The notes below the pieces were generated by a model that did no database searches, was not told where the DNA came from, and saw only the letters and a list, made by a program, of their open reading frames with translations. Shown piece by piece: positions 1-12,833 of a stretch of 64,000 bases of DNA. Each line of letters starts with the position of its first letter. Position 1 is the first letter of the stretch. The position numbers and the translations under genes were made by a program. Source of the DNA: Rotaria sordida (taxonomy: Eukaryota > Rotifera > Eurotatoria > Philodinida > Philodinidae); contig CAJNOL010000024.1 of NCBI GenBank assembly GCA_905250125.1, positions 72,859 to 136,858 on the forward strand. Reading direction: 5' to 3'.

Positions 1-1229
1 CCAATATCCTGTGGCAAACTTGTGCATCCGTTTTTCATGCTTATTCTTTTATACAACGTAATTACATGTGTTTCAATACGATTAGATGAACGATGCTTCG
101 TTCAAGGATGAACGCTTTTACAATGCTACTTTGATGAGTTCTATGAGCTGTGGGATAGACATTTCTGATGCCTAGAAGGAAAGTAAACGTCATTTAAACA
201 ATCAGAACTGTTTACTCATCGAAGCAATAGCCTTGAAACCAGTAAAGAATATAATACGGAAGAGAATACTGAAGACAAAGTATTTCAACGATAACAGGCT
301 ATTGGTTTATAACCTCATTTTGCTAATATTCGATCAACTGTCAATGAAGGGGATATAACAAAAAAATAATTTGGCGACGGCTAGGTTGAAATGAACGTTG
401 TCATCACTTGAAAAGAAAAATTCATCATACACAAGAAACTCAAGTAGATTTTCACGAAAAAAATACGAACAAGAAAAATACATTGTGCTTCTTTAAAAAA
501 ATGAACATTTTAGCAGTGTCTTTCATGAAATGACTTCATTGTATGATTCGAATATCTGATACGAATGATATTCGATAATATTGACTGTAGTAGACCTATA
601 AGAAGTAGAAAGATTTACTTCATCTTTCCACTGAGAAAAAGTCTTACTCATATTGCTATTGATTGAAAACTTTCGATATCAGAAAAAAAAGTATGACATA
701 AGGGTAGTGTTCTTTTATCTTTTGGAATGAATTAAAGTACTACGTACATTTTTTTTTTGATTATATTTTTACAGATGTATCTTGTACAGTTTTTTTTTCG
801 CTTTATCGAACCAATCAAAAACTATTGTCGGCTCGAATGTTGTTTCGTTATTTTTTTTTGTCGTCGTTCGAACATTGACCTTCAATAGATATATTTAAAA
901 ATTGTTTAAGGAAAATACAAATATACAGTTTTGTTGAGGAAAACTTGCTCTATCTTCTGAAAACAAAAACATAATAATTATTTTTAGATTTGAGAGCCGA
1001 TGTTTTGAAATAGTCATTATAATTTCGTTAGTAGAACCTGAATGGATTCATAATAAAAATTTGCTACATATTGCGGAAATTACATATTCAACGAAGGCGA
1101 ACAGTGAATGTACGCTATAATGTCAGGTTTTCGGCTTCCATCTACCTTATAACAGCCTGAGTTAAAATGTGATGATAAAGATGTAGGTCAATAATTTGAT
1201 TGTCGCTAGCAAAAGCGCTTGCAATAAGC
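1..1229. other. AT-rich non-coding stretch
   Basis: I see no gene, tRNA or clear repeat here. All frames are broken by frequent stops, and poly-T/poly-A runs are common. It may hold old element remnants that cannot be recognised without a repeat library. Confidence 0.5.
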
Positions 1230-2765
1230 TTTAACAACTGAGATCAATGGTCAGTTAGTACGTTTCCTTAGCAATCAAGAGCAACAGACACTGGACTCCT
1301 TTCTCATAGTTTCTTAGCAACGAAAAAAAAGGTGCTGAACGGCATTAACAACAAGACTTAGACAGTTCGAGAAAAGAGATCGGAACCAAACCGAGCCGAA
1401 CTAATTTTCAAAAAGACAATCGAATACAGTCAAATCTTAAATGAAAAATAATTGATTGTATTATAATCGATTTTGAGAAAATTTAATGCAGTTGACGACG
1501 ATAAAACGAACTTTCATCGATTGTGTTTGATATCTTCAATTTTATTTCCATAATACATAACTTTTTTTCTCTGTTCATAACAGTGACGCTAAGTATTTTT
1601 ATGACGATCGATCTCTTCTATGCGACGTGATTTTCTTTTTTTTTCTTTAAATTTCTTCATTTTTTTGTACTGCGATAAATAATCGTTTGTAACCGTGTGA
1701 AATTATGTACTAACACTAAAAATAAAAAGTCATGATACTTACGCATTATTATTAAAAACTTTATTTTAATGTACAAATGTGTTAAACAGTATTAATTTAC
1801 ACGAATATCAACTCTAATATGACACCATAGTCGTCTGAGAATGAAGTTTTAACCTGCCATCTACTTCTGATCAACGAGAACTAGAGTTACTCAAAACAGC
1901 GAAATTCCATTCGATTTGATCTCCGTTCGAGGATATTCTAAAGCATTTCTTGAAACCTAAATGGCTGGAACACATTTTTAGTGTTATAAATAATACAGCT
2001 TCTAAGGTTCGTACAGATAGTCGATTATATGATATAAATATTGAAGACGATGACTGATAATGTTCGTGATGTGTCACAGTTGTCATATAATCAGAATAAA
2101 AGGCGTGAACTGATAAAGTTGTAGCTTTCGGAAATAATCTATACTAGTGTTTCTGTGGTTATCTACACATAAGAGCACATTGAGAGCTGTTGTAGATAGA
2201 CAAGATGCGTGTACAGCACGCTTATTTATCAGTTAAATCAATGGTTAGAATAATAATAATAATACTAATGACTGTGCACTTGATAGGACTTTTTTTCTTA
2301 AAAAAAGATATGAATAATGTATTTTTTTATTTCGTTTTTTATGGTGAAGCTCGTTCTTCTATTAATAATATAATTTTTTTATCAAACATTAATAGAGCTT
2401 TCGGATCAAAATGACCTATTTTTAAAATTTTATAAATATCAATATTTTACCTATTCATGCTTTTTGATCCAAAAGTGCTATTAATGTTTGATTAAAAGTT
2501 TATATTATAAATAAAAAAAACTAACTTGACTATAAAAAAAATGAAATAAATAAATAGATTAGTCATGTTTTTTCTTATAATAATAATAGTAGTTTAAGAA
2601 AAACGACCTTATAGCGATAAGAAAAATAAAAAATAAAGTAAAAGTAAAAAGCTAAAAGAATAAAAAAGGATTGTTTGAAACGTAGAAATAAGACAGATTG
2701 ATCCCCAACGGTCGATTATTCTTCAAAAGGAACTACTATCTGTTAGAGATTTTTCACTTGACATA
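1230..2765 (+). repeat. Dispersed non-coding repeat, copy A
   Basis: This stretch aligns in the same orientation with 7540-8490. Shared blocks include the region around 1310-1375 (a match to TTTCTTAGCAA and to CGGCATTAAC), the region 1925-2000 (a match to AATGGCTGGAACA versus AATGACTGGAGCA) and the block near 2672-2762, which ends in CTGTTAGAGATTTTTCAC in both copies. Divergence is considerable, so the copies are old. No coding capacity is visible. Copy A carries extra sequence around 2265-2600 that copy B lacks, including a small hairpin element. Confidence 0.6.
2358..2513. repeat. Short inverted repeat (hairpin element)
   Basis: Two arms of about 55 bp face each other: 2358-2413 contains ATCAAACATTAATAG and 2459-2513 contains its reverse complement CTATTAATGTTTGAT, with flanking matches including GATCAAAA/TTTTGATC. 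The pair lies within sequence absent from the second copy of the surrounding repeat, so it probably inserted there as a tiny MITE-like unit. Confidence 0.6.
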
Positions 2766-2769
2766 TTTT

Positions 2770-4158
2770 ACATTAGTATAATGTAGCTGAAAAAATAAAT
2801 ACGAGCATTCCATATTTTAATTCCAAATGGGCTGCGCTAAGTAACAAGCTTTCGTCATAGAAATAAGAATCATTCTATTCTCTGTTGACGACACTATTAT
2901 CAAGTCAAGCAAAAGTGTCACAAACATACAAATTTAATTAATCATACGAATAATTCTAACAAAAAACATAGTATTCTTAATAAATATGTTCAATCCATTT
3001 GAGTGAAAGCATCTTATATCTATAGAATAGGTAGTAGAAATCACAGTGTCTCTTTTAGGTTTTTTTATTTCTCAAACGACTAATTTGTTTTCAATAAATA
3101 ATCATAAGAAATTTGTACAAATAATTTTTGCCATCATTTTCCTGTTAAATCCTTTCGAAAAAAATAGAACTTTGATGGCTACCTGTTGTCTAATTTTATT
3201 AACATCAATGATATTCTCAAAAGTCAAAATATTCATAAAATTTAATTTCTATATAAAGAGAAAATAGTAATGTCCTGCACGAGTACGACTTTTTGTAACA
3301 GAATCTGAACTCGGATAGCTGTATTCGACATCCGATAGATACTTTCACACTTATAGCACGGTTTTTCAAACTCTTATTTTATACACGAAATAGTATACTA
3401 TTTAGTTTCTTCCATAAACAGTAACAAACCAAGAGATTATCTTAAATTCCATAAAAAAAAAACAAATAACTCAGGATTTACTTGATATCTTTCTGCTTCT
3501 AAGATCCGATCAATTTCACTAGGCATACGTTTGCTTGTTGCTGATGAGACTGAAATGGAACACTGTGTTGATGCTAAACATCATAGTTGTGGATACGCAC
3601 ATTCATGCTTTGTTCAACACGATAATACGTATTCACTTTTTTGATAACTCATTTCCTCTCCATGTATTCAGTTACTTCGTCATCATCTGTAGATAAATGT
3701 TTGTTAGAAACAAATTGTTTTAGTAAAACAATATCGCTTTCCACTTCTCCGACCTAATCTCAAGTACAATTTTCAGTCGCATACTTTTATATAAATTAGT
3801 AATGTGAAAAAGTAAAAATATTTTGGAACGTCAAGATCTCATTAATTGTCGGATATGAGATCATACCGGACTCTTATTCCGGATCGAGTGTTCGATTAAG
3901 CTACAGGATACTATAAAATAATTTCCAACTATAGAAAATTTCAAGTAAACAGTTTGACATTTCAAATATATTACTAATTGCATTGCTGAAAAAAAAGGAT
4001 GAAAATATGGTCATTAAAGTTCAGAACTTATGTCACATTCTTTCAATATAGAAATCATACTGTCAGAATTCATTGAATGTTTGCCTAATTAATGCATTAA
4101 AAAAAATGATTTTGTCTGATTACAAAGTTAAAAAAATAGAATTTGAAGCAAAATTTTT
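2770..4158. other. Non-coding spacer downstream of alpha-galactosidase
   Basis: No gene is recognised. The small open frames (for example 3046-3267) are hydrophobic, AT-driven and resemble no known family. Confidence 0.45.
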
Positions 4159-5442
4159 CTATAATGTAATAAGAGTCATTTTAAGCATTTGAACACCATG
4201 TGATTCAATATTATAAGCTGTATAATTTCCTTGAAATTCTCCAAGATCTTTATGTAACCAAAGATCTCGTACTTTAACTTGACTTGTTAATTGCCAACCT
4301 AAATCAGTAAATAGTACTAAAATTGTTTGAGTTATATTATTCGCTCGATTAAATGCAAGAACAGCTTTTGATCCATCAGCTAATGGTCCAGCCCATACTT
4401 CAGTATTATAAACAAGGTCAATACGTTTTTTTTTTCCTTGTATACCAAGTGAATCTTGATTAACAGCAATAACTTCTGAATTTGTTAAAATTTCTAAACT
4501 TTCTTTTGATATAGTTCGTACATCACAACCAATAAGTAATGGTGCTTTAGTTATTGACCAAAGACTCATATGAGTCCGATATTCATTTAATGTCATACCA
4601 CCATTACCAATTTCTAACATATCTGGATCATTAAAACCTATTCAAATAAAAAAAAAGTTATTAGATTCAAAGAAGAAGTTATTCCCTTTTTTTCCTACCA
4701 TGTGGTGCTGCAAAATCAGCAAATAAATCATTAATATCAATATTTAATAACATTGAAAGCCAATCATCATTAATATCTCCCGTTGTTCTCCAGGAATTTG
4801 CAATTGTACGAAACCATAATGCTGGTAACATATCACCCCATTCACATGCTGAATAGAATATTGGTCGACCTGTATGATTTAATGCATCTCGCATACGTTC
4901 ATAACGTTCTTTTATTGTTTTATTTGTTAGGAAAGAATGACAATTATCATATTTAAGATAATCAACTTTCCATTGTGCATATACATGTGCATCAATTTCT
5001 TCGTAACCAAATGAACCTGGTCGACCAGCACAAGTATTATATCCAGCATCCGAATAAAGACCAAATAAAAGACCACGAGAATGAACATAATCAGCTAATG
5101 ATGCTATACCAGATGGAAATCCAATAGGATCAGGAATAATAAAATTTGTTTTTAGATCACGAGATGATGCCCAACAATCATCAATATTAACATAAGTATA
5201 GCCAGCTTGAGCTAAACCAGTAGAAATAAGTGCATCAGTTGTTGAACGTATTATTGTTTCATTAATACTACATCCAAAATGGTTCCAACTATTCCATCCT
5301 AATAAAACATTTGATTACGTATTATTAGTTTCTTATGAATAGATTTATTTAACAAACCCATTTGCGGTGTTTTACCAAGTCCATTATCAAGGGAATAAAT
5401 AAAATTAAATAAAATAAGAATAATAAGAGAAAAGAACAACAT
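4159..5442 (-). CDS. Alpha-galactosidase (glycoside hydrolase family 27)
   Basis: It hydrolyses terminal alpha-galactosyl residues of glycolipids, glycoproteins and oligosaccharides, in the lysosome or after secretion. Three exons are read on the minus strand: 5442-5358, 5298-4699 and 4637-4159, with GT...AG introns of about 59 and 61 bp. The start ATG is followed by a hydrophobic leader (MLFFSLIILILFNF), a signal peptide. GH27 landmarks occur in order: TPQMGWNSWNHFGC, the NIDDCW motif, a YLKYDNC motif carrying the nucleophilic Asp, and GFNDPDMLEIGNG, followed by the APLLIGCD segment and NSEVIAVNQD. The C-terminal beta-sandwich has the normal length. The gene is intact and lies head to head with the ZP-domain gene. 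Alpha-N-acetylgalactosaminidase is a close relative and cannot be excluded. Confidence 0.93.
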
Positions 5443-6024
5443 GTTTACATTTGTTAAATATAGACTAATGCTTATATGAGAAAGAAAGTATGTGTATATG
5501 TGTGCGTGCGTTTGTTTATCTCAGATAAATATATTATCTTCTTCTAATCGATAACAAAATGATAAGTTTCTTTTCATAAACAGTTTTATTTTGTTAAAAA
5601 TAATTTATGTAATAATTTAAAATTTGTTCTACTTTACATAAAATTGTTTAACAATAAACGATATGATTTTCTTCTTTACAAGAATTTATCTTAATTTTGT
5701 TGTAATAGAATTTGAAATAAATATCAAATTTTTTAAATGCAAAAAAATGTTTCAAAACAAAATAAATTATAATACCTGTGCTCTGAATATTTAAGTAAAT
5801 AGAGTATTTGAATCCGTAGTAACATTCCGATGACATAGTCCAGTAGGTGGACATATGATGATCGGATCAAACAACGATGATAATTGGCTTAAAGATATGA
5901 GAGAACGAGAGTGATGATGACACAAGGATTAATATTGACGAGTGTATCGACAAGGAAAAGAAAAAAATCAAACTTGATCACATCTTTCAAATAAGAACAT
6001 TTCAATTGTACTAAGTGTTCAAAA
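5443..6024. other. Divergent intergenic region (shared promoter zone)
   Basis: This 582 bp spacer separates the 5' ends of two divergent genes, alpha-galactosidase on minus and the ZP protein on plus, and must hold both promoters. No TATA box or defined operator can be called with confidence in such AT-rich DNA; a TG-rich tract lies near 5490-5512. Confidence 0.5.
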
Positions 6025-8952
6025 ATGTACAAGTTTTCTTTTCTGTTATTGATTAGCAGTTTATGGTGTTTAGCAATTATTGATGGCAAACGAAGAGGTT
6101 TGTTTTAGATATTATAAATAGCTTAATTTGAATGTTAATTTATTTTTCTTTCCAGCTACAGCTCAATCACAACATAATTTGGGTGATTTTTGTATGCCAG
6201 GTACCTGTGCTAGTTTAAATTCTAATTGTAAACGTATTGGTGGAAATGCTTTTCGATGTGTTTGTAAAGAACAATATATGGCTATAAATAAAACTCATTG
6301 TGGTTTGTAAAAACAAAAAAAAAGCAAAAAAAAACTATTTTTTTCTACAAATAATATTTGTTTATCTTATAGTAAGAGTAATCAATGCATCAGTTGATGA
6401 TGCGTGTGCATCATGCATTAAACGTAATGGTATTTGTTTGGATGAAAATTCTGATGATTATATGGATAAATGTTTTTGTCCGACTGAAAATGATTTATGT
6501 CATGATCGAACAACAACATATTTTCTACCAGCTACACAACCTTTAAGAAAAAGGTAATGTTTTCTAATTTGATATCAAATTAAAACATAAATAAAATGGT
6601 TTTTTTTTTGTTTCTTTTAGTATACTGGGTGTAACATCATTATCAACTAGTCGAGTTGTTAATCAAGGTGATCTTATACTTGGTTTATATGATGTAAATC
6701 AACAACGATTAATTGATAATGGTGGTTCAGTTTTTATTGGTGATCGTTTATTTGTTGAAATAAAATATCGAACAAGTTTGATTTATGCATTTTTATTTGT
6801 TGTTCATATTTATTTCCTTTAATTTTGTTTTTTAAAGATACTCATAATCCTGATCGTCATCAAATAATTGCAGAAAATTGTTCAATTGCTTCAAGTGTTT
6901 CTGATAATGATATCAAATTAGAAAAAATTCAATTATTAACTAATCGTTGTCCATCAATTGATTCACGTTTATCAATACGTTTTCAACGTATTGATCCATA
7001 TCATATAAAAAGTACTATTTTTCAAATACATAAATTTCAAACAACATCTATTGTTTATTTACGATGTTCAATTGCAATTTGTTTTGGTCGAATAGAAAAT
7101 TGTCAAGAAGTATAGAAAATTTCATTTGTTTTCTTTATGAAATCTTTTTCTTTTTTTTAGCGTTTATGTCCGGAAATTCGGCGATCATCATCACATCGAA
7201 TAAATAATTCATCATCGATCGATTCAGCTCCATTTGATTATGTTGATGAAGATAGTGCTAGTGTTGTTGCATTAAAACGACGACAAACTTTTGAAAATGA
7301 TGATGAACAACAAAGAAAAGTTTCAAGATTAATAACTGATTTAACAAGATCATTTGAATCCAATAATGATCTTTATGAAATAAGACAAATACAACAACAA
7401 TTTACTATTGAAATGCCATTAGCACAATCAGCACATAAACGTAAATTACCTTACGGTAAATAGTGTTATTTATCTTGTGAAACTCACATTATGTTTTTTT
7501 TTTCGAAGTAAAATATAATGTAAATCTTAAGTCGAGGTTTCATGGTTCCTCTCTCATAGAAACGAAAGTCAGAGGCGAATAAGTATGTTCGTCCTAGCAG
7601 GATAGAGGAACCAACGGTCATAGGATATGTTTCGATAGAAGCTGAGAACACCATGCGTCAGACTCGTTTCCCAGAGTTTCTTAGCAATAGAAAAAGTCGC
7701 CAAGCGGCATTAACTACAAGCCTTAGATTGTTCTAGGATATTCCAAAGGCTTCCTCGAAATTTAAATGACTGGAGCATCTTTGAGAATGTTCTAAATATT
7801 GCAGTTTTTTATTTTTACGCAAATAAAAATTTATATTCATGATGTCAAGAATGATAGGTAATGATGCATTGATTTGTCACAGCTATTATATGATCACCAT
7901 GAAAAGTGTGAACTGATCAAGTTACAACTATGAGAAATGATCAACAGTGATGCTTATCAGCTTATCGAGATATATACTAGTGCGTTGAGATCTACTGTAG
8001 ATATAATGGATATATACAACAGGCTTATTTTTTCATTGAAATCAATACTTAGAGCAATAATAATAATGTTAAATAAAAAATAGCAACAAGGTAAACAAAA
8101 AAATGGAACGTCAGGAAAAAAGCTGTTAGCGCAATTACTACGACATTAAAATACAAAACATGATGTAGCTGCTTTTGCTAATCATAGGAAGATTATTTTA
8201 TTCTATCTATTTTGGGAGCACATGTCTTGAACATCATCTGACTTAATCCTTCAGAACTTCAATAAGGAAATAGTTTATATATTATAGCGAGATATTATTG
8301 ATACACGGCCGTTGATTCAACAATGTCTGTCACGATTTGTAGGGAATGCAAATTTTTATTCTAGTCTTTTCAAAAAGGAAAAAAATATTCTGTTCGAAAT
8401 GTAGAAATAAATAAGACAAATCGTTTCTCTGGTGATCAATTATCCTTGGAAAACAACTATAGTCTGTTAGAGATTTTTCACTATGACAGAGTAACTCGTC
8501 GTTTGACTTTATAAGTAATGTCCTTGTTAGCGTATTTTGTATACATGTGAGTTCTACATTTTAGCCCAAAAAAGGTTTCACTAATAAGTTTTTTATTAAA
8601 TATATCTATATCTGTACATATAGAAGCACTTTATGGTCGCACATCATTAGCAACACAAGGTGCTGTTGAACGATCAACTATAATTGCTGCTATATCGATT
8701 ATATTTATTATTGGTATATCAGTTTCATTATTTATTATTTATCGAACATGTTATGTTGAATATGTTCAACGAATCTATGGTGCAACATCGTTTGCTGGCT
8801 TTGTTAATAGTCCGGAATCAATTTATGGAGGATTAAGAAGTACATCACAAGTTTGTCGTTATGATATGGGACGTCGATCAGAACAACGTTTTGATGAAAG
8901 TTTTTTTGTTAATAATGTTGAACCATTAGGAGCTTATCGAAGACAATATTAA
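6025..8952 (+). CDS. ZP-domain transmembrane protein with N-terminal EGF-like/cysteine-rich segment
   Basis: This is a probable extracellular-matrix or cuticle protein at the cell surface. Exons by eye are 6025-6097, 6156-6302, 6373-6553, 6621-6775, 6838-7109, 7161-7455 and 8624-8952, all with GT...AG borders and consistent phase. The start gives a signal peptide (MYKFSFLLLISSLWCLAI). Two cysteine-rich modules follow (CMPGTCASLNSNC...CVC; CASCIKRNGIC...CFC), EGF-like. The next region (ILGVTSLSTSRVV; IGDRLFVEIKY; AENCSIASS...LLTNRCP; IVYLRCSIAIC...CQERLCPE) has the cysteine and hydrophobic pattern of a ZP C-terminal half. A single membrane segment (TIIAAISIIFIIGISVSLFIIY) and a basic, tyrosine-containing tail finish the protein. 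The 1.17 kb intron before the last exon contains a dispersed repeat. I am confident of the structure and less sure of the function. Confidence 0.82.
7540..8490 (+). repeat. Dispersed non-coding repeat, copy B (intronic)
   Basis: This is a diverged same-orientation copy of the repeat at 1230-2765, located inside the last intron of the ZP gene. All other introns of this gene are 50-70 bp, so the repeat accounts for the unusual 1.17 kb intron. No open frame is seen. Confidence 0.6.
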
Positions 8953-9165
8953 ACAAATTTCTTATTGTTATTGAATGGATATGGAAAAATCAAAGCAAGT
9001 GACTTTTAATAAAGTAAAAAAAAAAAGTTTAATTAAATTTAAAAATAAATATTCTTTGATTCAATGATTAAAATCTGAATACAATTCTACAAATCGTCTC
9101 ATTCAAAAAAAATTCATTTATATTTATTTTCTTAGAAAATTTTATTTCGTCATCGGTTATTCTTT

Positions 9166-10151
9166 TTATTCGTTTTTAATTAAATATACATTCGATGTTT
9201 CGTCACCCTCAAAACATATATTTGAAATTTGAAATTTCATATAATAAGAAAAATTTACTTGTTCGGTTTGTTGTATTCGAAATTGGATTTGTTGATTAAT
9301 TTCTAATTCTTTATACCAAATTCGTTTTTCTGATTCCCTATTAAAATAAAATCTGAATATAGAATTAGATATTTTAAAAAATCCTATCGAACTAGTATTC
9401 TCTATGGAGTCGATTTTGTTAATAATACGAATATCTTTTGCTTCAGCACCACGATTACTTTGAATTTCGAGAAATTCTACTTCCATTCCTTCTTCAAGAG
9501 ATTCTAAACCAGTATGACGAATCGAACGAGAATGTACAAATAAATCTGCACCATCACTTTTTCTTGTAATAAAACCAAAACCACGATTTTTACTATTTGG
9601 AGAAAAAAAAACAAAGGAAAGATTCTCAAATAAACTTTTTTTCTTCAACCCACATAAATTTCCTAACAATACCAATATGTCGATCATTTGTAAAAGTTTT
9701 AACTTGATTGTTCTTCACATTGGATATTTGATCTTTTACAATGACATCCAATAAAAATAAAAAATTTCAAAACTAAATATAAAAAAAACAAATAATCATA
9801 AAAATAATTACTCGTGCTTCCAGTCCTTTAACTCCTTGAAATACTTTAAATTCGACTTGTTGTCCTTCCTAAAAATAAAATTCTTTATTAATATATAATA
9901 GAATTAGTTGTTTCTTTCACTTGAAGTGTTTTAAATCCGGTGCCAAGAATTGATTGAAAATGTACAAATACATCATTTCCATTACTATCTCGTTTAATAA
10001 AACCAAAACCTTTATCTTGTGAAAATCGTTTAACAATTCCTGTATCTCGAATGCCATTCACACCATCTTTTACTGTCGATAAAGTTTTTATTTGTAATCG
10101 AAAAATTTTTTGTTGTTGAATGATTAAATGTTTGAATAGAGATGAAAACAT
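9166..10151 (-). CDS. Protein with tandem cold-shock domains
   Basis: It is likely a single-stranded nucleic-acid (RNA)-binding protein. The start ATG at 10151 opens a basic, Arg/Lys-rich, acid-poor N-terminus that could target mitochondria. Domain 1 has [17 protein letters not shown] followed by DVFVHFQSI, carrying both RNP-like motifs (KGFGFI and VFVHF). Its last strand EGQQVEFKV is on a second exon (9869-9813). Domain 2 reads [17 protein letters not shown] and [10 protein letters not shown] once an intron at 9653-9593 is removed (GTGGGTTG...AAATAG). Domain 3 ([16 protein letters not shown] ... INQQIQFRI) keeps the fold outline but has lost the aromatic motifs. The junction near 9740 lacks an obvious AG acceptor before DVIVKDQ, so one exon border is uncertain. 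The stop at 9166 is clear. Confidence 0.8.
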
Positions 10152-10619
10152 CTGAAAAAATACTTATCAATGCAGTTCCTTTCGAGTTAAAATGTGGAAT
10201 TCATATATGTTCTTTAGCTTCATTATAATAATACAAAATCCTTAAAGTGAAAAATCTTTATCAGATGATAATTTTCTTGCAAGAATAATCGATTCTAAGA
10301 GCAACGATCTGTCGTATTGTTTTCTGCAAACTAATACAAGGCTTTTTCTTATGTTTTGTTACATTAACTATTATTAGTGTTTTAAGAAAGGCATTTGAAT
10401 GTGCTAGAACAATCTAAGCTTTGTTGTCAATGACATTTGACGCTCTGCTTACTTTTCTAGGAGTCTGGTACTTGTTGTTCTTGGCTACGTGAAAGGATTT
10501 CTATCCAATTACTTCTGACCTTAGTTACTTAGGTGTGTAAGAGAGGCGGTGGCAGAAAACTTTCACTTGCTATTTTTCTTCGAAAAATATATCTACGTAA
10601 GCTTCATAAAATGATTTTA
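10152..10619. other. Spacer without recognised feature
   Basis: Between the promoter side of the cold-shock gene and the 3' end of the CCDC51-like gene I see no coding sequence, RNA gene or repeat. Confidence 0.5.
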
Positions 10620-11521
10620 TTATCGATGCAAAAAATATGATATAATAACAGATATAAAACTAGCTGAAAATAATAGAAAACCAGTATGATAAGTTATTTT
10701 TGATTGAATACGTTCTTCACTTTGTTCATTTAATAAGAGAATATTTTCATAAGGATCTTTAGAAGATAAATTTAATAATTCATTTTTTAATTCCTTAATT
10801 GATATTTCTTGTTTCATAATTAAATCTTCATAAAGTTTTTGTGATTCATTTGTTATATTACGAAACTCTTGCATACGATAACGATTTGATAATGTTGCAC
10901 CTTTAGAAAGAAAATATTTTAAAAAATTGAAATTAAAACAAGAAGAATAATATACTTACCAATGATTCCAGCTAAAGCACCAACGACTGAACCAATAATT
11001 GACCAATATTTTGTTCTTTCAATACGCATTTTTTCTTTTTCTTGACTTTCACGTAATGTTAATTGTAATGAAGAAAATAATTGTCTTTCAGTATCATCTT
11101 GTTTTTTTAATTCCTGTTGAGCAAATTTTTCTTTTTTAACTAAATCATGTTCATTTTTGAACAATTCTAAATAAGCATCATCACTACGTGTTAATTTTTC
11201 CATTTCCAATCGAATACGAGCTAATTCAGATTGAAGTTTTATTAATTCATCTGAATATAATCGACGTTGTGTTTGAGATGCTATAAATGCACGTTCAGCC
11301 TATATAAAAAGAAAAATAAATCGATAAATAAGATTGAAATATAACCATCTCACTGTCGTTTATATTACATCATTGACAGCACTTTGAGCTTGTTTTACTT
11401 CTTTAAGACCAACAACATCTTCATAGACATCAAGCCAACGATATAAACGCGATAGACGACTAGAAGAAATAATTTTTGTATTATTAATTGAAAATTGACG
11501 AATAGTTAATCGTGTTAACAT
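10620..11521 (-). CDS. CCDC51: CCDC51-like mitochondrial coiled-coil protein (MITOK family)
   Basis: CCDC51 is the pore-forming subunit of the ATP-sensitive potassium channel of the inner mitochondrial membrane. Three exons are read on minus: 11521-11369, 11299-10970 and 10900-10620. The N-terminus (MLTRLTIRQFSINNTKII) is basic and hydroxylated, as expected for a mitochondrial presequence. The family pattern follows: a YEDVVGLKEVKQAQ helix, a long coiled coil with LTRSDDAYLELFKNEHDL, then KMRIERTKYWSIIGS and a first membrane segment (IIGSVVGALAGIIG). A second coiled coil leads to a C-terminal membrane segment (GFLLFSASFISVIISYFL). The gene is intact, and its two-membrane-segment topology matches the family. 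Confidence 0.82.
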
Positions 11522-12614
11522 CGATGAACTTTATTCATAAGCTGATGAAATGTAGAAGGAAAGAATGAATCATTTCGATTTCTCAAACAGCCAATCGAAT
11601 AATGTAAGTTTATAAACCTAAAAATAATAGATGGTGTATGAGTTGGTATCGTCATTTTTAGTATTCAAAAGAGAAGACATGAAAATACCATTCCTTATCT
11701 ATTCAAGGACTGTTGAAATTTTTTCAACTCCATAATAGAGCTTAACTATTGAAATTACAGACTTTGGCTCAGATTTGATTAAAAAACAAGAGACTTTTCT
11801 ATTATTATTTTTCGACAGCAAGTCACTCTATACATGATACATACGAGTCTAACGGAGAGGGCGTTTATTGAGTCTGAGATGTTAAAACTATGAATCTTCA
11901 GATATTGTAGATTAATTTGAAACCGAAAAACAAAAAAGATTCAAAGTCATAATAAGAATTTCAGATTTTAATCCATTACAATAACGAAAAAACGAAAGGA
12001 TTAAGTTTTCTTTGTCATGTCATACTTCTGTCTAAGATGGTCATCAATCTGAATCTTTTAAACTTTTCGTATATTCTCAAAATCAAATGATGTCCAATAT
12101 TAAGAGGTATTTTCCTGTAAACTAATTTCAATAAGACTATCAATTTATTGTTCTTGTTTATAACAATATAGGAAATTAATCAATTTTTGTTTATTGAGTC
12201 AACAAATTTCTTATAAGATTAAGATGTAAAATACAATTAATGGAGTAGATTTTAATAAGCTATTTTTCGATATTTTTAATTAACAAAATAAAGTTGTTTA
12301 TTTATCATTTATAGAATTTATTAAAATACAAATTAATAAAATATGAATAAATTAACTTCAGATTAACTTTATTCATTCATGTAATGTTTTTTTCGATTTT
12401 GTTTGATTAAATCAAAATACTTCTAATTCTGAAATGAAATACAAATATTGATTTGATTTTTTTAAAATTCTATACTAATCACAAATTTTTTTTTTTTCGT
12501 TCTATTTTCTTTCCTCAATCACACATATTTTTTCACTGAGTGAAATTTAAGAAGATCAAACAAACTTCACCTAACGTGTGAGCATCAAAAGTAATACAAC
12601 AGCACAAATAATTA
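11522..12614. other. Intergenic region, nothing recognised
   Basis: This is an AT-rich spacer between the 5' end of the CCDC51-like gene (minus) and the small gene at 12615 (plus). It presumably includes two divergent promoters. I see no repeat or coding exon. Confidence 0.5.
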
Positions 12615-12833
12615 ATGTCGAATAGTCGTCAATTTCTTATTCCAATTAATTATGATATTACAAAAGAAGTTTATCCTAATGAAGAAGTTGTTCGTAAACG
12701 AAAATATCATATGAATGGAGTCTTATCAGCCAAAGAATATCATCAATTATATATCAAACCATTGACTAGTGAAACAAATTTTCCATCGGAAGTCTATGCT
12801 GACAAACTACGACGACGAGCTAAATTCCGTTAA
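12615..12833 (+). CDS. Small basic protein of unknown function (72 aa)
   Basis: This single-exon frame starts MSNSRQFLIPINYDITKEVY and ends in a basic tail (LRRRAKFR). Codon use (many GAA, CGT, CGA and TAT codons, with ATT/TTA) resembles the neighbouring real genes, and the amino-acid composition is balanced rather than AT-driven, which supports a real gene. There is no signal peptide, membrane segment or recognised domain. It lies 159 bp before another small gene on the same strand. I do not recognise it. Confidence 0.55.
   Translation: MSNSRQFLIPINYDITKEVYPNEEVVRKRKYHMNGVLSAKEYHQLYIKPLTSETNFPSEVYADKLRRRAKFR

Noticed and set aside
3541-3560. CTGATGAG...GAAA resembling a hammerhead ribozyme core
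   Set aside because: The three intervening bases cannot form stem II and no flanking stems I and III are visible.
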